NCBI RefSeq assembly: GCF_963422355.1
Contig: NC_085093.1
Location: 6,018,852-6,082,851, forward strand
Reading direction: 5' to 3'
DNA from: Corticium candelabrum
Lineage: Eukaryota > Porifera > Homoscleromorpha > Homosclerophorida > Plakinidae
DNA length: 64,000 bases
Shown: one piece after another, positions 22,597-32,559 of the stretch
Layout of the letters: each line of letters begins with the position of its first letter
Position numbering within the stretch: position 1 is the stretch's first letter
Position numbers and translations under genes: made by a program
The notes under the pieces: generated by a model
Database searches by the model: none
The model's input: the letters and a program-made list of their open reading frames with translations, nothing else
Told to the model about the DNA's origin: nothing

Positions 22597-24299
22597 TAAA
22601 GAAGACACAGTTGTGAGGAAAACATTGTCCAATTTCAGGGAACAGCGCTACTATAGTGCAAAATTAATTTGTGTGATATACGTGGAATTCCACAGCGATG
22701 AGCTTCAATTGCACAAAACCTGCATGATTCCCTCCACAATTTCCTCTTTTTCACAGTATCTTATAGTATACCATGCTCAAACTGACCACAAATGGAACTA
22801 CGTATATACAAGCACAAACATTATCATGTTACTTTCTTCAACATCTAGAGCGTACACTTATATCCAACTGGTGTAATGACTATAACAGGTTAAGATTGAG
22901 TTATGCGTATACAGCATTGTAAACTGGTAAACAAACATCATAAATCTGTTAATTAAGAGTGTTAATGATTTTGGCGAATCTGCCAGTTCTTACTCATGAA
23001 ATATGATATCAGGTTAGAATTTAGTACTAAAATTTAAGAATAGATTTTCTTAAGTTAATTGTTCTGCGCTGCTAGTGCCTTATGCTATATAGATTCCCTC
23101 TACTGCCGCTGCAGTTGTCAAGGTTTTCTTCTATTCTAATTAGTTAATTAATTAATAATTGCAGAAATAGTCAAAATCCTTGATTTAGAGACACTTACGG
23201 CATACGTGTAAAAATTTCTTTGAGACATACAACAACATAAACTTTTAGTCTTGGGAAGCACCCCCCCCCCGCAGGGCCGGGGCCGCGCCTGAAGTGGCTG
23301 AGGTTTCAACAACACTGCCGGACAGCGAACCAACATTTGAAGAAAAGAATTAATACAGAAGCAAGTGAATTATCAAAACCTGAATTACGGCAGTTGCGTA
23401 ACCAGATTCAAAGTCAGCTGCTTCAAAAAGTGGAGATACAGTACAAAGGAATGGCAATACCTCACTCCTTAACAATAGTCACTGATCACTTGACGCTCAC
23501 GTAGCAGACTAGCGCGCGCCAGTTGTGAGCTGCTCAAACATCCGTGACGTTAAGTATACTGTAGCTGCTTAGTACCATTGTACAGCACACTAAAACCATC
23601 GAGTACAAGGATACCACAGAGCTTCCAGAAATCAAAAATAAGCGCAGAGTCCGATAAAGAACGGATAACACCTCTTTGGCTGCTGCTTCGTTTCTAACTT
23701 TTAGCTATGCCTGCCTCTGTTACAATAACAAACACTAAAAGTTATATTATGCTTTTATCGTTCTTACTAGAGTCATTATATTATGCTGTTGCAAGCTCAA
23801 AGCAAACAGGGTAGCAAAAGAAATTATTACGAGCTTCAGGTTTGAAGTGCTAGAAATTTAATGATTTTTTCATTTGTAGGTTTCTATTTATGTTTGGATG
23901 ATAGCGTTTGATAGCATTGTGTCTGTCTGCGCGCGCATTTCATTCCTTCAAGTGGCGAATTGACGTTATCCATGGAACCAAGGTGATTGCGAGGGATTTC
24001 TAACCTCTTACGAACGGACTATGGCACAACCAAAACTGCAAAAGCACCTTTTCAATTGACCTTCTCTCCAACCACCACACTATTTCCCGGGCTTCTTCTA
24101 GATACAGACAGTAAATCGAACCAAATTAGAGAAACACGGTAACAATTAAATTCGGCATAGCGAATTAAAGTTTCCCCAAAGCTTCAGCCATTGAAGCATG
24201 ATTCCTCGTCTAGCCGCCGTGGCGATGCAAGGAAATAGGCTGGATAAATTTTTTAGGGAACAAACGCACCTCTCTTTGGATGTACGGTTCCTGCATATT
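22594..24299. other. Non-coding stretch
   Basis: Contains a run of about 12 C at 23261-23272 followed by GC-rich GGCCGGGGCCGCG. 24060-24300 may be decayed Gypsy sequence upstream of the RT remnant, but the frames are too broken to assign. Confidence 0.4.
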
Positions 24300-24309
24300 C
24301 CAAAAGCTA

Positions 24310-25185
24310 CGCCAAGACAAAGTGCGCATATGCATTAATCCAAGCGACCTCAACAATGTAATCAAGAGGAACTCCGCCCCATAAAAACAGTTGAGAAGGT
24401 GATTAGCAACATTCCAAATGCCATGATTCTTTCAGTCTTAGACGCCAAGTCTGGGTTTCTCCGAATAGTAGTCGATCACGAATCATCTCTACTACTAACG
24501 AACATTAAAACGCCAATTGGCCAGAATGTGTGGCTTAGACTATCCTTTGGAGTCAACTGCACCCCGAAAATATTTCAAAGAATAATGGATGAAATGCTGG
24601 AAGGCATTGAGGGTGCCACGGCAATCATGGATGACATTCTCATCGCCGGTCGAGACAGGGATCATCATGAGGGTAACCTTATCCCCCGCAGTGTCATTGA
24701 GAAAACAACACAACACAACCTGAAACTCGATTTCGAGAAATGCAAGGTCCGTATAACGTCTGTCCCGTATGTCGGGCACCTATCACCCCAGAAAGAGTAA
24801 AACCGTACCGAGGGAAAGTAAAGACATCACGGCGATGCCTGCTCACCAAAGTAAAAGGGACGTAAAGCGGTTCCTAGGGTTTGTTGGCTACCTGTCCAAA
24901 TTCGTCCCGAACCTAAGCAGCGTTGACGAACCCCTGAGGGCATTACTGAAGGCTGACAATGTCTTCACCGGGCAGTCAGCACATCAACACAGCTTGAGAA
25001 GCTGAAGGATCTGTGCAATCATCCACCGACATTAGCGTACTTCAACGTGCGAGAACAGCTGGAGATACAGTGTGATGGAACCAGCAAAGGACTTGGAGCA
25101 GTTTAATGCAGAAGGGCGGACCAGTAGCGTACCGCTCTGAGGCCATTTCTAATAGAGATTGTGCATTGACGTCATCGGACTATAG
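24310..25185 (+). pseudogene. Gypsy-type pol remnant (RT to RNase H)
   Basis: Broken plus-strand frames show RVRICINPSDLNNVI-like residues near 24318, then VLDAKSGFLRI (24437), LRLSFGVNCTPKIFQRIMDE (24534), catalytic-type IMDDILIAGRD (24628), a connection block KRFLGFVGYLSKFVPNLS (24867) and RNase H-type LEIQCDGTSKGLGAV (25063) followed by GGPVAYRSEAIS. At least one frameshift near 24790 and stops break it. The usual YxDD is IMDD here. There is no LTR. It is diverged from the young Gypsy at 13.3 kb and is likely an old copy. Confidence 0.75.
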
Positions 25186-25654
25186 TAACGGTTGCTACGT
25201 CACCATGTTGAGTGGCAAAAACACGCATGTCAGATCTGGTGTGAGTGGCAAGATCCGGTTTTGTTCTGTTTCTTTTGGTGCGTACAACAAACACAAAACA
25301 GAGCACAGGTATAATAAACGCTTAGAGTTAAGTTTGATCAGCTGACGGCCTAGCATGCGCGCAGTAACACCCAGTTGCCGATGTAAGGCGTGTTCATGTA
25401 CCGACATCTAGACTTACAGTGGCCACACTGTACGCCAACACACTAGTCTCGCGTAGCCAGACCCTTACCCCGCCCTTATGCCGCGCGAAAATGTTGAGAG
25501 CGGGTTCAGGTGTCACACAGCTGATTATGCTTAGTCACGTGGGTAGGTAAATGTAATTAGCCTCGACATTCTTTCATCCGCCATATCGGCCACAATCAGT
25601 CTTGTATTCAGCTGATGATTCAGTGGAGACACTCCCCGTATCACATGACAACTT

Positions 25655-25832
25655 CGATCTTCATCCAGCTAGCCAAGAGCAATGGTGTTTTTGTAGAACT
25701 GAGGAGGCTTGGAAAATGATTGCTTGTGACAACAAAGCGGTCCCATTGGATGGTTCCACATTCGGTGTCTAAAAACCAGCTGTGTCCTACGAGGAAACTG
25801 GTTATGTCCTGATTGCAGAAGAACCTCGAAAA
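25655..25832 (+). pseudogene. PHD finger fragment with a frameshift
   Basis: The plus-strand frame reads QEQWCFCRTEEAWKMIACDN, then after a +1 frame change near 25738 continues IGWFHIRCLKTSC and RGNWLCPDC. Joined conceptually these supply the Cys4-His-Cys3 spacing of a PHD finger, including the W and C-P-x-C end. The neighbouring sequence is not recognisable. PHD fingers occur at the C-terminus of transposon-associated Ulp1-type proteases (compare 58365-59015), so this may be the tail of a lost copy. Confidence 0.55.
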
Positions 25833-26273
25833 AGAGAAAGCGCAGAGTTTAGTAGCTACAATAGGGCAATGTTAGCTGCTAATGTCTGCATTGGCTCCTG
25901 CTTCTAAACTTGCCTCAATACTGAGGAGTTGTTTGGTGGTGGTGGTTATCTTAGCCATAAACTACTACAACACTATACGACATACCTACTGGACAAAGCT
26001 TCTGTACAGTATCATATCTATTAGTGTCTGTACAACCATTGTAAAATCAAACAAATTCACTCAAACGGCACAACAGATTCACAGCAATTACAGAGGACAG
26101 TAACAATTCTCAGCCATACTCAATCCGTCTTCTGTGTTGGACATGAGTAAAGTAATAGGTAAAGTTCCCTGTTGAATTGTATACTTTTGCCTCAGTAGTC
26201 CAAATACTCTTCCATATGTATGCGGACTCGAGCAATTTCGCGAGAGCAAATTCACTTCCAGGTTACTGAGTTG

Positions 26274-26473
26274 NNNNNNNNNNNNNNNNNNNNNNNNNNN
26301 NNNNNNNNNNNNNNNNNNNNNNNNNNNNNNNNNNNNNNNNNNNNNNNNNNNNNNNNNNNNNNNNNNNNNNNNNNNNNNNNNNNNNNNNNNNNNNNNNNNN
26401 NNNNNNNNNNNNNNNNNNNNNNNNNNNNNNNNNNNNNNNNNNNNNNNNNNNNNNNNNNNNNNNNNNNNNNNNN
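26274..26473. other. Assembly gap
   Basis: 200 consecutive N. The frames reported across it are meaningless. Confidence 1.
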
Positions 26474-26581
26474 TGCTTCAATATGTCTTGGATGAATTAA
26501 TGCCTTGGCATAGACAGAGTTATGACTTCAGTTATCTAGAAGTAAATCAGTGAGTTAACTGGTTAATTAATACCATTTTCA

Positions 26582-27139
26582 GGTGGTTCACAAAAACTTG
26601 TGTTGCAGGCCAGTGAAAGGCATCAGAGTATTCAGCCGAGAAACTCTAATTGCCGTCCTAACCAACATTGAGAGTCAGGAGTATCGCCGACGGCAATCAT
26701 CGGAACTACATGAGATTCCGGAGCATCCCAGGGCCTCTTCAAGTGATGATGTGGAAAGTTTCTTTCGATCCTCCACAATCAACTTGGACTAAATTACAGT
26801 CTCAAAGCGATACAAAACCGATGGAGGGTCATTTGCAACGAGTTTATAAAGAGAATAGACCCCGATCTGCTATTCTACTACCACACAAGTGACAAGAACC
26901 GTTTCAGAATACACGACATTCCCTGTTTCGACAGTCCCACTAGTGATAGCAGGGAAAGACTTGATTTTCTACGGCTACCTCGAAGAGAAGATGTAGGACA
27001 GATCCTTGTCGGCAGGGCATCAATGCCAGTGAGAGGAACTAAAACGATAAGGCAGCAATTTCACAGCAATCCACCTGTATTACCTCAACCACCACAACTG
27101 CCACAACCAGGAAGAGATTCTATTACTAGTACTTATTGA
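26582..27139 (+). pseudogene. Broken gene with an RASSSDDVES-F motif, function unknown
   Basis: From an acceptor-like TTTTCAG before 26582 the frame reads VVHKNLCCRPVKGIRVF, then HPRASSSDDVESFF. A one-base frame change near 26763 is needed to continue with LKAIQNRWRVICNEFIKRID, FYYHTSDKNRFRI, LPRREDVGQILVGRASMPVR and a proline/glutamine-rich tail, ending in TGA at 27137. The arrangement (DDVE block, W-R-x-x-C-x-E-F, DPxLxFYYHT, Pro-rich tail) resembles an uncharacterised protein I believe recurs in sponge and cnidarian genomes, probably transposon-borne. The function is not known to me. It could be the partner of the PHD fragment 0.8 kb upstream, across the gap. Confidence 0.4.
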
Positions 27140-27230
27140 CACTTGGGAGACTTGTTTGAGATAATGGTTACCATACACATCCTAGGTAGACGACCACACT
27201 GACACGACTAAACAGGTTAGGAGACAGACT

Positions 27231-27233
27231 AGC

Positions 27234-27282
<49 letters not shown>

Positions 27283-27283
27283 G
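27231..27283. repeat. (CAGA)n microsatellite, 5' side of retrotransposon copy 2
   Basis: About 13 CAGA units ending 11 bp before the ATG of the retrotransposon. The same repeat resumes at 30097 on its other side. Confidence 0.95.
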
Positions 27284-30096
27284 CCTATATGTTATGCGCC
27301 AAATAAGAGACAATCCTTTGGATGAGTCACCTTGGAAACTGTTCTTTTTGCTTCCAAGAATGCTGCTGTCTCCCCTCTCTAGAGGTGGAAGAGCTAGTTC
27401 GAAACAAGTGAAGTCTCTTTACCATCAGTTCCTAAATTTTGAATGGGGCAGTTTGGCTAAGTTTAATGAGTCTCAGCCATCTAAGACAACCGTAGACAAT
27501 CGATTAGAGACACGAAAAGCAGCTTTGAGGCTAATAAGGTGTGGAGAGCTTTCTCGAGCATCTAGAGTTCTCATGAGCTCAGGCCTGGCTCCTCCAACAT
27601 CTCAAACAGTCAAGAAGCTTTCTAATAAACACCCTAAGAGCAAGAAAGAGATTTCTCAGAGAAAATGTACCAGTGACCAGATATCTTTGAGTAGGAGTCA
27701 ACTCTTCAAAGCAATTCAAAGTTCTCCAAACGGATCAGGTACAGGGCCGTCAGGTTGGCGGTACGAACATTTCCGTGTCCTACTTGAGAATGAAGAGCTA
27801 GCTGATTGCCTTTATTTTGCTTGCTCTTGTATCGCTCAGGGAAACTTACCTGATCCAGTGACATCTCTTTTGTCATCATCACGTCTCATCGCTTTACCAA
27901 AACCTAATGGGGATGTAAGGCCAATTGCAATAGGCGAAACCCTGCGGCGTCTCACTGCCAAAGCAATGTGCATGCAGAAAAGAAGTGATTTTGCCAACTT
28001 TTTCCATCCCCTACAGCATGGTGTGGCTACTGACGGGGGTTTAGAGATGCTTGTGCACCATGTACAACTGCTTTTGGAGGAAGACTGTGATAGGATCTTT
28101 GTGAAGACAGATGTCAAGAATGCCTTCAACTCTGTACACAGACAGCATCTGCTAGAGCAAGTGTCCTCAAGACACCCTGACATTTTACATCATGTCTCTC
28201 AAATGTATTCTAAACCTAGTTCTCTACTTTTTCAGCAAGGGGGTTCTCCAGTCATCATCCAGTCCGAGGAAGGGATTCATCAGGGTGATCCCCTGGGCCC
28301 CGCACTTTTCTCGACAGCAATACATCCAATCTTGAGTGATCTGCAGAATTCAAACCCCTCTATCAGAGTTTTGGCTTACCTTGATGATGTCTTCATGGTT
28401 GGTTTGCCCCAAGATGTCCTATCTGCTTTAGATGATCTACGACCTGCATTTGAAGCCATTGGCCTTTCAATTGCCAATCATAAATGCAAGATCTATTCTG
28501 GTTTAGACTCACCATGCCTGTCATGTAACACAGCCTCGTCTATCCCAGTCACATCTGATGGCACAGTGATTCTTGGGACCCCAATAGGCAGGGATGATTT
28601 CATTTTTGCTTCTTGTGATGACACTGCTAAATCAGGCAGCCAGCTATGTGATAAGCTAGTAGATCTAGGGGATGTTCAGAGTGCGATGTTGTTGCTGCGA
28701 TATTGCCATGTACCTCGACTCAACCATCTTGCTCGAACAGTGTCGCCTGCATTATTACTTCCAGCGGCCAGAATCCACGACTCACTAACCAGGAAGACAT
28801 TCACTCTTTTGATGGGCTACGAAAATATTGGAGATAAACCTTGGGCTCAGGCTTCCCTGCCAATCAGAGTAGGTGGATTTGGCATGACACCACTAGTATC
28901 GCTCTCTCAATGTGCGTTTGTCTCATCGTGGGCCCACAGCATCAAAGAGTTGCCAAACTATTTTTCAAGTCTGAATCAAATTCTTGATAATGTTGTCCAC
29001 GGTGACCACGGTGATCCCCAGAGAGGTTCTATAGCTCAAGCTCTTCGTGAGGCAGTGCCTTCTGACAAACAACTGGAAGATATGCTACGGAATAAAAGTA
29101 AACTACAAAGAAAACTGACACAGGATTTAGCCAGCACTGCCATCACTGACATGATTATGATAAGCTCATGCGATAGAGAGGCAGCAAGACTTCGGTCTTT
29201 GCAAGGCAAAGGGGCAGGGGCATGGATAAATACGATACCAACTTCGCAGAAGCTCGCACTAGAATCCCGCGATTTTCGCTTGGCGGCCTGCATGAGGTTG
29301 GGATTGTCTATGCCCTTCAAAGGATATATCCAAAGATGTGATTGCGGTGTCTCCCTTGATGGATCTGGCTATCATTTCTTGACATGTAAATGGGGTGGTG
29401 GGCCTGTCTGGTCCCACGAGTCCATAGCTGCAGTGTGGGCAGATTGTTTGAGAGATCTCCATATACACCACCGACGGGAACCTAGAAACAGGTACTCAAA
29501 CTCAAATGACCGCCCGGATATCTCTGTTTTTGACTGTGGCTCTGGGTCTAATGTGGACCTGGACATCTCACTGGCGCACCCATGGAGCTCTGAAATCGTC
29601 AGCAGTGCAGCACACACAGATGGAGCTGCAGCACTAAAGAGAGAAGAGAAGAAGCTGACCAAATATTACAAACAACTCCTTCCTGGGGGAGAATCGTTCA
29701 CCATTGTCCCTTTAGTCCTGGAGCATTTTGGAAGATGGGGCAAGGAATCAGAATGTTATCTACAACAATTGTCCCTCAGATCTACAGACGACTTGGGAAG
29801 ACTGAACAGGGCGGAGTTTTTGCTGCAGTGGAGACAACGCATTTCAGTTCAGTTGCAAAAATGCAATGCGAAAGTTATCTACCGCAAGGTAGAGGGGGTG
29901 CTGAGAAGTGGCAAATAAGAAGTGTTATCTGTGATAATAGAGAAGAAACGTGGACCAATACGGTCCATATATCATATATGTTTTTTCAAGTGTAGTTTAT
30001 GCAGAGAACAAAACTTTCAAATATTTTACTTTAGACGTGGCTGTACTAGCTCCTCTAGCCTGTAATAGTTTCGATGTTTGAAATTATACTACCATT
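27284..30096 (+). mobile_element. Non-LTR retrotransposon copy 2, inserted in a CAGA microsatellite
   Basis: About 2.8 kb of unique sequence with one intact ORF is bounded on the left by (CAGA)n ending at 27283 and on the right by (GACA)n starting at 30097. The 3' UTR (29919-30096) is short and ends ACCATT with no poly-A. Same-type repeat on both sides is what target-primed insertion into a pre-existing microsatellite would leave. R4/Dong-type and some other elements are known to target simple repeats. Confidence 0.7.
27294..29918 (+). CDS. Reverse transcriptase/endonuclease of non-LTR retrotransposon copy 2
   Basis: An intact 874-codon frame starts at ATG 27294 (the frame is open back through the CAGA repeat, where it would read Arg-Gln-Thr-Asp). 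The N-terminus has LLSPLSRGGR. RT motifs are GTGPSGWRYEHF (about residue 150), DVRPIAIGETLRRLTAK, VKTDVKNAFNSV, EEGIHQGDPLGPALFSTA and catalytic AYLDDVFMVG. The C-terminus has CDCGVSLDGSGYHFLTCKWG, a Cys/His cluster, then NDRPDISVFDCGSGSNVDLD, matching the RPD...D spacing of a restriction-like endonuclease. It is a different subfamily from copy 1 and the 57-kb fragments, which share KQRPD(V/I)AVY. No frame damage is visible, so it could be active. Confidence 0.9.
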   Translation: MRQIRDNPLDESPWKLFFLLPRMLLSPLSRGGRASSKQVKSLYHQFLNFEWGSLAKFNESQPSKTTVDNRLETRKAALRLIRCGELSRASRVLMSSGLAPPTSQTVKKLSNKHPKSKKEISQRKCTSDQISLSRSQLFKAIQSSPNGSGTGPSGWRYEHFRVLLENEELADCLYFACSCIAQGNLPDPVTSLLSSSRLIALPKPNGDVRPIAIGETLRRLTAKAMCMQKRSDFANFFHPLQHGVATDGGLEMLVHHVQLLLEEDCDRIFVKTDVKNAFNSVHRQHLLEQVSSRHPDILHHVSQMYSKPSSLLFQQGGSPVIIQSEEGIHQGDPLGPALFSTAIHPILSDLQNSNPSIRVLAYLDDVFMVGLPQDVLSALDDLRPAFEAIGLSIANHKCKIYSGLDSPCLSCNTASSIPVTSDGTVILGTPIGRDDFIFASCDDTAKSGSQLCDKLVDLGDVQSAMLLLRYCHVPRLNHLARTVSPALLLPAARIHDSLTRKTFTLLMGYENIGDKPWAQASLPIRVGGFGMTPLVSLSQCAFVSSWAHSIKELPNYFSSLNQILDNVVHGDHGDPQRGSIAQALREAVPSDKQLEDMLRNKSKLQRKLTQDLASTAITDMIMISSCDREAARLRSLQGKGAGAWINTIPTSQKLALESRDFRLAACMRLGLSMPFKGYIQRCDCGVSLDGSGYHFLTCKWGGGPVWSHESIAAVWADCLRDLHIHHRREPRNRYSNSNDRPDISVFDCGSGSNVDLDISLAHPWSSEIVSSAAHTDGAAALKREEKKLTKYYKQLLPGGESFTIVPLVLEHFGRWGKESECYLQQLSLRSTDDLGRLNRAEFLLQWRQRISVQLQKCNAKVIYRKVEGVLRSGK

Positions 30097-30131
<35 letters not shown>
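30097..30131. repeat. (GACA)n microsatellite, 3' side of retrotransposon copy 2
   Basis: About nine GACA units directly after the element's 3' end. Confidence 0.95.
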
Positions 30132-30237
30132 TGACAAGGAGACAGGAAAACACCATACTTTACTGCGTTCAGCACATAGGTGTCTAGACCATATATTCAA
30201 TATTATATTGCTAAGGTACACTGCACACTAACTACTA

Positions 30238-31335
30238 TCAGAAGCTGGATTTTGCGTGAACAGCATGTGCCCAGTACCCTCGTATAACTACATCTATAGC
30301 TGCATAATAGCCCATCCCAGACCTTGCCCAGCTTCTCCACTTCACCCATTTAAAAGAAACACTACGCACTTGGTTACTGTCCATTGCTTTTCTAACATAT
30401 CCTGTCAGCTCTCTTGCAACATATCCAAATGTAGTCCAACCTCCGCCTTGTTGCAGTTGACATTGCAAAGCGACTGCTTGTTGATCTACAGGATTGCTGT
30501 TCTCTTTAAGTAGACGAATAGGCACAAACGTGTCCTGCTCCATTTTCTCTCTAGCCGCTTTTAGGCATTCCTGGTAAGTCCTTTCTTTTGTGCATCCCAA
30601 ACATTTGAATCTGGCGTTGTCCTCTATAGACGACAAAAATACTTAACACGCTCCAAAACAAATATTCACAAACGCATTTCAACCCACCATAGACTTCTTC
30701 TGATCCACTGTCAGATTCTTCTGCTGCCTCGATGGCTCCAACGTTGGGCAAGTCTTCACCACTGTCTTCCTTTTCACCCTCAAGGTGGTAGCTTACTTCT
30801 TGTTGAAGATACGATGACGCTCCTTCGAGGCATGAGCGCGTTACGTCTACATGGGCATGTTGATCACACACTGCCCACTCCCATATAGCTGGACAATCTA
30901 CTGCAGGAAACAGTGGGCGCGGATTCTGAAAGATGTCTGTCTCCACACTTGACAGTTGCAAAGAATTAATTAGCACAAGAGTAGGCCATCAATTCTACAG
31001 GTTTCCTCAGATTATAGCTACTAGTAGATCAGACTTGCCTGAATGTCAAATGAGACAATTGGAGTTACACGTTGGGGTAGTGTAACGCCATGAAGCAGCG
31101 CCGGGCGGCAGAATTCATCAAAAGCAACACCTTGCTTGCCACTTTCATTCATTGAAGCCATACGAATACGCGTTAGTCTTGCATCCAGTACGGGAAAACA
31201 AGGGAGATTGTAATAGAACGATTCGCAGCCCCTCAAGATGACGACTACCGCCATTGCTGGGTGTTGTTTCCACGACACTGCAGCATGCAATGAGGCAAAC
31301 CACATAATAGGGTACGGGATTTCACCGTTGCTCAT
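30238..31335 (-). CDS. HIRAN-like domain protein, multi-exon (minus strand)
   Basis: Three open blocks lie on the minus strand. Block 1 (31335-31030) starts MSNGEIPYPIMWFASLHA and has HPAMAVVVILRGCESF. Block 2 (30947-30688) carries FQNPRPLFPAVDCPAIWEW and an acidic EAAEESDSGSEEVY end. Block 3 (30623-30238) reads FKCLGCTKERTYQECLKAA, FVPIRLLKENSNPVDQQAVA, GYVARELTGYVRKAM and RSGMGYYAAIDVVI. The intron 30624-30687 has a GT donor and TATAG acceptor and joins the last two blocks in frame. The junction between blocks 1 and 2 could not be phased and may hide damage. The core VPIRLLKENSNPVDQQAVA with GYVARE resembles HIRAN domains, which bind DNA ends or replication forks. Whether it is a host or transposon gene is unclear; with transposons on both sides I lean to the latter. 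Confidence 0.45.
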
Positions 31336-31413
31336 TGGTTGAAAACTAACCCGCCCTCAAAGTGCGCATGTTAGTAATCGTCCTCCTCTGGAAGCTCACC
31401 ACCCAGACTGAGG

Positions 31414-31786
31414 ATGTTAAAGTCTCCCTACCCCTTTCGAACCACACGTCCTGTCGGTGCCCATCTACCTCCTCACCTTCCTGACAACCCCACACGTCTC
31501 GACCTTTTCTCCCTCTATTTCAATGACAACATCCTCCTTAAGATGGCGGCCTGGACGAACAGCAAGAGACGAAATAGGAAAGCAACGGAGAAGAGCTTCC
31601 AGTGGCAGCACGACACCCCCCAAGAGCTCAGAGCCTATTTCGGCCTTGTGTCGGGCATGGGATTAGTCCGTCTGCCCCAGATCGACCACTACTGGTCCCA
31701 AAGTGAGTTTTGGGGCCAACCGATCTTTTAAAAGACTATGTCGGGACGACGGTTTATTGCCATCTCTCATGCATTGAAGGTTAGTA
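31414..31786 (+). pseudogene. Old piggyBac-type transposase, N-terminal part
   Basis: The frame shows PTRLDLFSLYFNDNILLKMA, TPQELRAYFGLVSGMGLVRL and IDHYWSQSEFWG, the N-terminal block of piggyBac-type (DDE_Tnp_1_7) transposases. A TAA after QPIF (31729) is followed in the same frame by MSGRRFIAISHALK and a donor-like GTTAGT. The catalytic half is missing here and reappears at 36828-37980, so the gene appears to be split by the 5-kb intervening copy A. Confidence 0.7.
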
Positions 31787-32480
31787 GATAAACAATTTGT
31801 GAAAATGGAAAGTGTTACAGAATGTTTTTGTTTCGTTGAATAAGCTTATCATTCCAAAGAAAAAGTCCCGTTGTCCCAGGAGGTAGGGGCAGAGCACACA
31901 GAACGCCTAACAGAGCCGTCCCTAACGCCAGCACTGGGTACAGGAAACAGAAGAACCAGCCGGCCCAAGTGCTGAGGGCCAGGTGGCACCCAATCTCCGT
32001 CTTGGGGATAAGGGTGCCACTACACCAACAACAGACGGCTCTCTTTATCTACATACTACCCGGAGCTCGGGTAGTGCGAGCATGCGCAGTCCCCAAGTTT
32101 GTCGTTGCCATGCAGCCCGTTCAACGCCATGTTTCGCGACCGTGTGTTCACCACTACAATACCATTGATATGTACTACCAACGCGACGCATACGGGATTT
32201 TCTAACGGCATGGTGTTTGAGCACCGGAAGTCAACTTGCTGGATACTGACGCAACGTAAAAAAAATTTTTGGGGGGCTGTTTATTGACGTCATCTGATAG
32301 CTGCATGATGAAATATACTGCTGACGTGATTTTCTCCGTCCTCGGGACAAAAAGAGCTGAGTAGTGCAGTGGGGAAATGTGTAGTCAGCGTGTTACATAA
32401 TACCGGATGTATGCGGAATTTCCCCTCCCGCAATGACACCATGTATCGGGCTTTTGCACAGGTCAGCAAGTACAGCAGAC
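31787..32480. other. Unassigned stretch at the left border of piggyBac copy A
   Basis: The plus frame 31860-32205 is Arg/Pro-rich (GRGRAHRTPNRA) and may be decayed coding sequence of the older element. No TTAA-flanked terminus could be defined. Confidence 0.3.
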
Positions 32481-32486
32481 GTCGAC

Positions 32487-32494
32487 TATATAAG
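32487..32494 (+). promoter_or_regulatory. Candidate TATA box of piggyBac copy A
   Basis: TATATAAG lies 66 bp upstream of the first ATG (32560) of the copy A gene, a spacing compatible with a transcription start near 32515-32525. Sequence match only. Confidence 0.3.
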
Positions 32495-32559
32495 AAGAAG
32501 CCTTGCAGGTACGTTCACTTTGTTGTTTTGTTGTTCGGGTGTTGTTTTACTTCCGGGCA

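Noticed and set aside
26220-26495. ORFs spanning the run of N
   Set aside because: Produced only by translating unknown bases in the assembly gap.
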